NCBI RefSeq assembly: GCF_016756745.1
Contig: NZ_JAESIH010000027.1
Span: 1 to 44,423 of the forward strand
DNA: 44,423 bases
Direction of reading: 5' to 3'
From: Aminivibrio sp.
Lineage (GTDB): Bacteria > Synergistota > Synergistia > Synergistales > Aminobacteriaceae
Shown piece after piece: positions 41,156 through 44,423 of the stretch. The notes beneath the pieces are model-generated. The model did no database searches. It had not been told where the DNA came from and saw nothing but the letters and a program-made list of their open reading frames with translations. The position numbers and the translations under genes are program-made. The number at the start of each line of letters is the position of its first letter. Position 1 is the first letter of the stretch.

Positions 41156-42340
41156 CTATTCTGTGGAAACATCCTCCTCTTCCCCGTTGTTTTCCTCGAA
41201 GGAGAGGTCGCTTTCCGTAAGCTTGATGGGCATGACCATGTACAGGAAGTCCTTCTGGTCGGGCCGGAGCATGGTCATCTGTCCATCGGAGCCGTTGAAG
41301 CTGATGAAAGCCCGGTCGCCGTAGAGGGCCTTCAACCCGTCGAGAAGAAATCCCACGTTGAAAGCCACCGTCAGGGGTTCCCCTTCGATCTTTCCGTCGA
41401 GGATTTCCTCCACCGCTCCTGTTTCGGGCGCTTTTCCCATGAGGACGAGGTCTCCCCGGGGAGAAAGACGGAAGAGAACCATTCGGCTGAATTCCCTGAC
41501 GATAATATCAACCCGCTCGAGGGCCGCCACGAGGGCGTCCCGATTCACGTCAATGCTTGTGGTGCTTTGGGGGTTCAGGATCTTTTCGTAGTTCGGGAAT
41601 GCAGCCTCCACCCTCCGGACGGAGAATTCAAGGTTGCCCATCTGAAAGAAAACCAAGGTGGTATCGGCGAGAATCCGTATGGGGGTTTCTCCCTCAATGG
41701 AGGAAAGTAACCGCTGCAGTTCCTTCAGTCCGGTAATGGGCAGAAGAAAATCGCCGTCCTCTCCCTTCTCCGCCGGGTAACATTTTGAAAGGGAAAGCCT
41801 GCGTCCGTCGGTGGAGATGACTCTGAGCTCCCCGTCCTTCATCTGGAAGAATGCCGTACCGAGGTACTTGGGGAATTCTTCTCCCACGGTGCTTGCCACG
41901 GTCCCCTCGGAGATGGTCCGGAGCAGTTCAGAAGCGCTTATGGTACAGAAAAAGGGGGCGCTTTCCGATGCGGGAAGGGTGGGAAATTCTCTGGAAGGGT
42001 AGGTGGTGAACTTATACTTGTTTCTTCCGGCGATGATCAGTCCCTTCCCGTCGGTGACGGAAACGGTGAAAATGTTCGTGGGCGCTTTTTTAAAGAGCTC
42101 CCCCACCACCTTGACCGGCAGGACCGCTTCTCCTTCTTCTTCCACCAGGATTCCTCTGGAGATGCACTTGACGGATGTTTTCAGGTCGGTAGCCTCGAGA
42201 CGAACGGTGTTTTCATCGTCCATGCCGGAGGCTCTCAGGAGTATGCCCGTGAGGGAGTTTATGGTGCTTTTGGAACTGGTGTTTCTTTCGGCAATCTGCC
42301 AGTTTTTCATGAACTCTCCCTTGTTGATCTGAAGTCTCAC
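41156..42340 (-). CDS. dnaN: DNA polymerase III beta subunit (sliding clamp)
   Basis: A 394-residue processivity clamp with the three repeated domains expected for the bacterial ring. The N-terminus MRLQINKGEFMKNWQIAERN is typical, and the protein ends with the usual VMPIKL strand followed by an acidic tail of about 18 residues (DLSFEENNGEEEDVSTE), which is longer than normal. The frame can extend to 42364, but GTG at 42340 preceded by GGGAGGGAA gives the family start. The DnaA-box region lies directly upstream. Confidence 0.96.
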   Translation of the reverse strand: MRLQINKGEFMKNWQIAERNTSSKSTINSLTGILLRASGMDDENTVRLEATDLKTSVKCISRGILVEEEGEAVLPVKVVGELFKKAPTNIFTVSVTDGKGLIIAGRNKYKFTTYPSREFPTLPASESAPFFCTISASELLRTISEGTVASTVGEEFPKYLGTAFFQMKDGELRVISTDGRRLSLSKCYPAEKGEDGDFLLPITGLKELQRLLSSIEGETPIRILADTTLVFFQMGNLEFSVRRVEAAFPNYEKILNPQSTTSIDVNRDALVAALERVDIIVREFSRMVLFRLSPRGDLVLMGKAPETGAVEEILDGKIEGEPLTVAFNVGFLLDGLKALYGDRAFISFNGSDGQMTMLRPDQKDFLYMVMPIKLTESDLSFEENNGEEEDVSTE

Positions 42341-42384
42341 AATGTTTCCCTCCCCGAAGTGCATCTTTTATTGTTTTTTGGTTT

Positions 42385-42409
42385 TAGTAACAGTAATGAT
42401 AATAGGTAG
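42385..42409 (-). promoter_or_regulatory. DnaA-trio-like unwinding element
   Basis: Read on the minus strand, a DnaA box (42419-42427) is followed by a 9-nt spacer, then CTACCTATTATCATTACTGT and further ACTA-type triplets, then an AT-rich tract (42361-42384). This order matches the basal unwinding system described for Bacillus subtilis oriC. Confidence 0.55.
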
Positions 42410-42418
42410 TGCGAATAC

Positions 42419-42593
42419 TGTGGATAACTTGACGGGCGGGCGGGGTGACGGGGTTTCCCCTTGTGGACAAGTTTTTTTCCAGGCAGCAAAGTTATTCACA
42501 CTATCCACAGGCAAAATAAATAAGCCATCATTTCTGTCCGGTTATCCACAAACAGAAGGGTTCATTCACAGCTTCCCCTCGATAGTATCCACA
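42419..42593. promoter_or_regulatory. oriC left part: DnaA-box cluster between dnaA and dnaN
   Basis: Boxes matching TTATNCACA in either strand: 42419-42427 (TGTGGATAA), 42492-42500 (TTATTCACA) and 42542-42550 (TTATCCACA). Near matches are at 42462-42470 (TGTGGACAA), 42501-42509 (CTATCCACA) and 42585-42593 (GTATCCACA, inside the end of dnaA). The cluster fills the dnaA-dnaN gap. Confidence 0.85.
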
Positions 42594-43891
42594 ATCTGGC
42601 GGATCCTCGGCTGTTCTTTCACCATCTGGCTGATCTTCCGGTGCGCATGGAGTACAGTGGTGTGGTCCTTCTTCCTGAAGGAAAGACCGATCTGCTGAAG
42701 GCTCACCTCGGTCAGCTTACGGCACAGGAACATTGCGATCTGCCGGGCGAGGGCAAGGTCGGATGTTCTTTTGGCGCTCAGAAGATCGTCCACGCTCATG
42801 CTGAAAAAATCGGCCACAGCATGCTGGATGGCATCCACGCTCACGGGCCCGCGAATATCCTTTCGGATCACGTCCTTGAGCCATTCTCCGGTGTTTTCCT
42901 CGGTGATGGGCTCGCTGGAAAGCTCGGCGCAGGCCACTACCCTGTTGAGGGCGCCCTCGAGTTCCCGGATGTTGCTCGGAATGTTGACGGCAAGAAAATT
43001 GATCACGTCGTCAGGAATGTCATACCGCCTGAGCTGGGCTTTTTTCTGCAGGATGGCGATCCTGGTTTCGAGGTCCGGGGACTGGATGTCCGTTACAAGT
43101 CCCCACTCAAAACGGCTCACAAGCCGGTCCTCGATGCTCTGGATATCCTTCGGCGGCCGGTCGGAGCAGATGACGATCTGTTTTTTGGATGTGTGGAGCT
43201 GGTTGAAGGTGTGGAAAAACTCCTCCTGGCTGCTCCCTTTGTTTCCCAGGAACTGGATATCGTCGATGAGGAGAATGTCCACGCTTCTGTACTTGGACTT
43301 GAACTCCTGGGTCTTGTTGTTTTTGATGGACTGGATGAATTCGTTTATGAACTTCTCCGAGCTCACGTAGGTCACCTTGTGGTTCGGGTTCCTGTCGAGG
43401 ACGTAATGGCCGATGGCGTGCATGAGATGGGTCTTCCCCAGACCGACGCCTCCCCAGATGAAAAGGGGGTTGTAGGCCTCTCCCGGGGTCTCCGCCACCG
43501 CAAGGCTCGCGGCGTGGGCGAGCCTGTTGGACTTTCCCACCACGAAGGAGTTGAAAAGATAGCCCGGATTGAGTCCTCCACGGGATTCGGCGGCACCGCC
43601 CGAGGCCGCCTTCTGGGCCCGTTTCTGCTCGTCCTTTTTCGTTTCCGACCCCACCCGGAGCTCGATGTCGTTGCTTTTTCCCGTCTCCCTGCAGATGCGC
43701 ACAAGATCCTTCAGAAACCGGGAGGAAATCTGCTCCTTCACAAAAACGTTGGGGACGTCGAGAACGAGGGATCCATCCACCAGGTCGGTGGGGATACAGG
43801 TTTTTAACCACAGGTCAGCGGTTCCCGCGGGAAGGGAGTGGGACGCTTCCGCCAGGATTTCTTCCCACAGCCGGTTGAGATCTTTTTCCAC
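42566..43891 (-). CDS. dnaA: Chromosomal replication initiator DnaA
   Basis: A 441-residue initiator. Domain I is at residues 1-80 (LWEEILAEASHSLPAGTADLWLKT), followed by a short variable linker. The AAA+ domain begins at NPGYLFNSFVVGKSN and has Walker A GGVGLGKTHLMHAIGH and Walker B ILLIDDIQFLGNK. The C-terminal domain has the DnaA-box-binding signature DHTTVLHAHRKI. The start is GTG with AGGTGA upstream. It heads the leftward run dnaA-dnaN-recF-mnmG-dciA. DnaA boxes in front of it suggest the usual autoregulation. Confidence 0.97.
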   Translation of the reverse strand: MEKDLNRLWEEILAEASHSLPAGTADLWLKTCIPTDLVDGSLVLDVPNVFVKEQISSRFLKDLVRICRETGKSNDIELRVGSETKKDEQKRAQKAASGGAAESRGGLNPGYLFNSFVVGKSNRLAHAASLAVAETPGEAYNPLFIWGGVGLGKTHLMHAIGHYVLDRNPNHKVTYVSSEKFINEFIQSIKNNKTQEFKSKYRSVDILLIDDIQFLGNKGSSQEEFFHTFNQLHTSKKQIVICSDRPPKDIQSIEDRLVSRFEWGLVTDIQSPDLETRIAILQKKAQLRRYDIPDDVINFLAVNIPSNIRELEGALNRVVACAELSSEPITEENTGEWLKDVIRKDIRGPVSVDAIQHAVADFFSMSVDDLLSAKRTSDLALARQIAMFLCRKLTEVSLQQIGLSFRKKDHTTVLHAHRKISQMVKEQPRIRQIVDTIEGKL

Positions 43892-43923
43892 AATGCTTCA
43901 CCTCATACTGAGAATGGCACCAT

Positions 43924-43951
43924 ATTATCACAAGGAGCGGAATGTGGATAA
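43924..43951 (-). promoter_or_regulatory. Possible dnaA promoter overlapping a DnaA box
   Basis: On the minus strand, TTATCC (43951-43946) and GATAAT (43929-43924) are 16 nt apart, about 30-60 bp before the dnaA start. The -35-like part is also a perfect DnaA box, which would let DnaA repress its own gene. Confidence 0.4.
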
Positions 43952-44260
43952 CTCCGGAAGAAGGCATCTGCGCGAAATAGGGCGTTTTTTCTTTTCCGTT
44001 CTGTGGATAAAAAGAGGGTGGAAGACATGTTGTCCACAATACTTGTCCACATATACACAATCCGGGTTTATTTTTGTGGATAGGTAAAAATACGGATGCT
44101 GTGGACTTTAACAAAGTTGTTACAAAATTCTCCGTCAGTCACACAAATTTTGATCCACTTACGGGAACGGGTCTGGCGGGTTATCCACAACTTGCCCACA
44201 GTTGTGCACAAGTTTATTTTTCCCCCATTCCGACAAGCTGCAAAAACAGCCTGTGGACAA
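43943..44260. promoter_or_regulatory. oriC right part: DnaA-box cluster upstream of dnaA
   Basis: The 446-bp gap 43892-44337 has no supported gene. It contains three perfect boxes (43943-43951, 44002-44010, 44181-44189) and several near matches: 44030-44038 and 44043-44051 (TTGTCCACA), 44075-44083 (TGTGGATAG), 44192-44200 (TTGCCCACA) and 44252-44260 (TGTGGACAA). With the cluster at 42419-42593 this makes a bipartite origin around dnaA. Confidence 0.85.
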
Positions 44261-44337
44261 CTTTCGCTCAATGATGGAAAATAAACTCCGTCTTCGGATG
44301 AGAAACTCACCTTGGTTATTTCGGAGGAGAAAGAGAC

Positions 44338-44423
44338 ATGAGTTCTTCCCTTCTTCACGTAATAAGTCATACTGACCTGGACGGCATCGCCGCAGCAGCG
44401 GTTGCGTGGCACCGGTGGCGGGG
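44338..44423 (+). CDS. DHH family phosphoesterase, N-terminal fragment (runs off right edge)
   Basis: Only the first 28 codons are inside the window. The start ATG is preceded by GGAGGAGAAAG. The sequence reads MSSSLLHVISHTDLDGIAAA, and HTDLDGIAAA is the metal-binding first motif of the DHH/RecJ-like phosphoesterases (nanoRNase, c-di-AMP phosphodiesterase and relatives). Which subgroup it belongs to cannot be told from this piece. It is divergent from dnaA across the origin. Confidence 0.7.
   Translation, partial: MSSSLLHVISHTDLDGIAAAAVAWHRWR

Noticed and set aside
38735-41710. 991-codon open frame on the plus strand opposite mnmG, recF and dnaN
   Set aside because: All three genes on the other strand are certain and complete. 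The frame is open only because GC-rich third positions leave few stops; its product is low-complexity, rich in Gly, Arg, Pro and His, with no motif.
1-44423. tRNA, rRNA, CRISPR array, prophage or complete insertion sequence
   Set aside because: No cloverleaf or rRNA-like sequence, no regularly spaced short repeats, and no transposase, integrase or phage structural gene was recognised by reading. The only mobile DNA is the short non-coding element.

Overview
The window looks like chromosome from an anaerobic, amino-acid-fermenting bacterium, most likely of the Synergistota (Aminivibrio/Synergistaceae-like). This is inferred from the gene mix: NAD(P)-glutamate dehydrogenase, formate-tetrahydrofolate ligase, TRAP and alanine/Na+ symporters, many peptidase-fold hydrolases, and Gram-negative-style secreted proteins. 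No rRNA, tRNA, CRISPR array or prophage was seen. The right end holds the replication origin region.

Layout. (1) 1-5080: a five-gene leftward redox operon (SDR, Fe-S flavoprotein, dienelactone hydrolase-like protein, nitroreductase, DUF362 ferredoxin protein). It is bordered by inverted copies of a short non-autonomous mobile element, called here the CCTAAATCC element. (2) 5174-23251: a long rightward catabolic region. It holds two ectoine-hydrolase-like (DoeA/EutD-type) M24 proteins, each followed by an M20 amidohydrolase, an AGCS-type symporter, glutamate dehydrogenase, fhs, a FadR-type GntR regulator, an uncharacterised barrel-like protein, a complete DctQ-DctM-DctP TRAP transporter, RidA, an EutB-like PLP dehydratase, panB and a class I aminotransferase. 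Three promoter regions carry the same palindrome, TGTCGACA, and in two of them it lies exactly 6 nt after the -10 box, which suggests one GntR regulon. (3) 23347-26272: another copy of the mobile element, inserted at the very 3' end of iadA (isoaspartyl dipeptidase), with nhaC upstream. (4) 26387-37679: a YgjP-type metallopeptidase, a periplasmic-binding-protein/HD-GYP receptor pair, a TolB-like propeller protein, an FmdE-domain protein, a LysM/M23 peptidase, a secreted hypothetical protein and a hybrid histidine kinase. (5) 37690-44423: dciA, mnmG, recF, dnaN and dnaA, all leftward, with DnaA boxes on both sides of dnaA and a DnaA-trio-like unwinding element before dnaN. The window ends inside a DHH-family phosphoesterase gene.

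How the genes work together. In region 2, import (TRAP or symporter), ring opening by the M24 proteins, deacylation by M20 enzymes, dehydration/deamination (EutB-like, RidA, aminotransferase) and entry into glutamate and one-carbon metabolism (gdh, fhs, panB) form a plausible route for a cyclic or acylated amino-acid compound such as ectoine or hydroxyectoine. The substrate is inferred from family resemblance and has not been shown. The most notable new items are the mobile element (two copies with exact 5-bp target duplications), the TGTCGACA regulon and the duplicated M24-M20 cassette.
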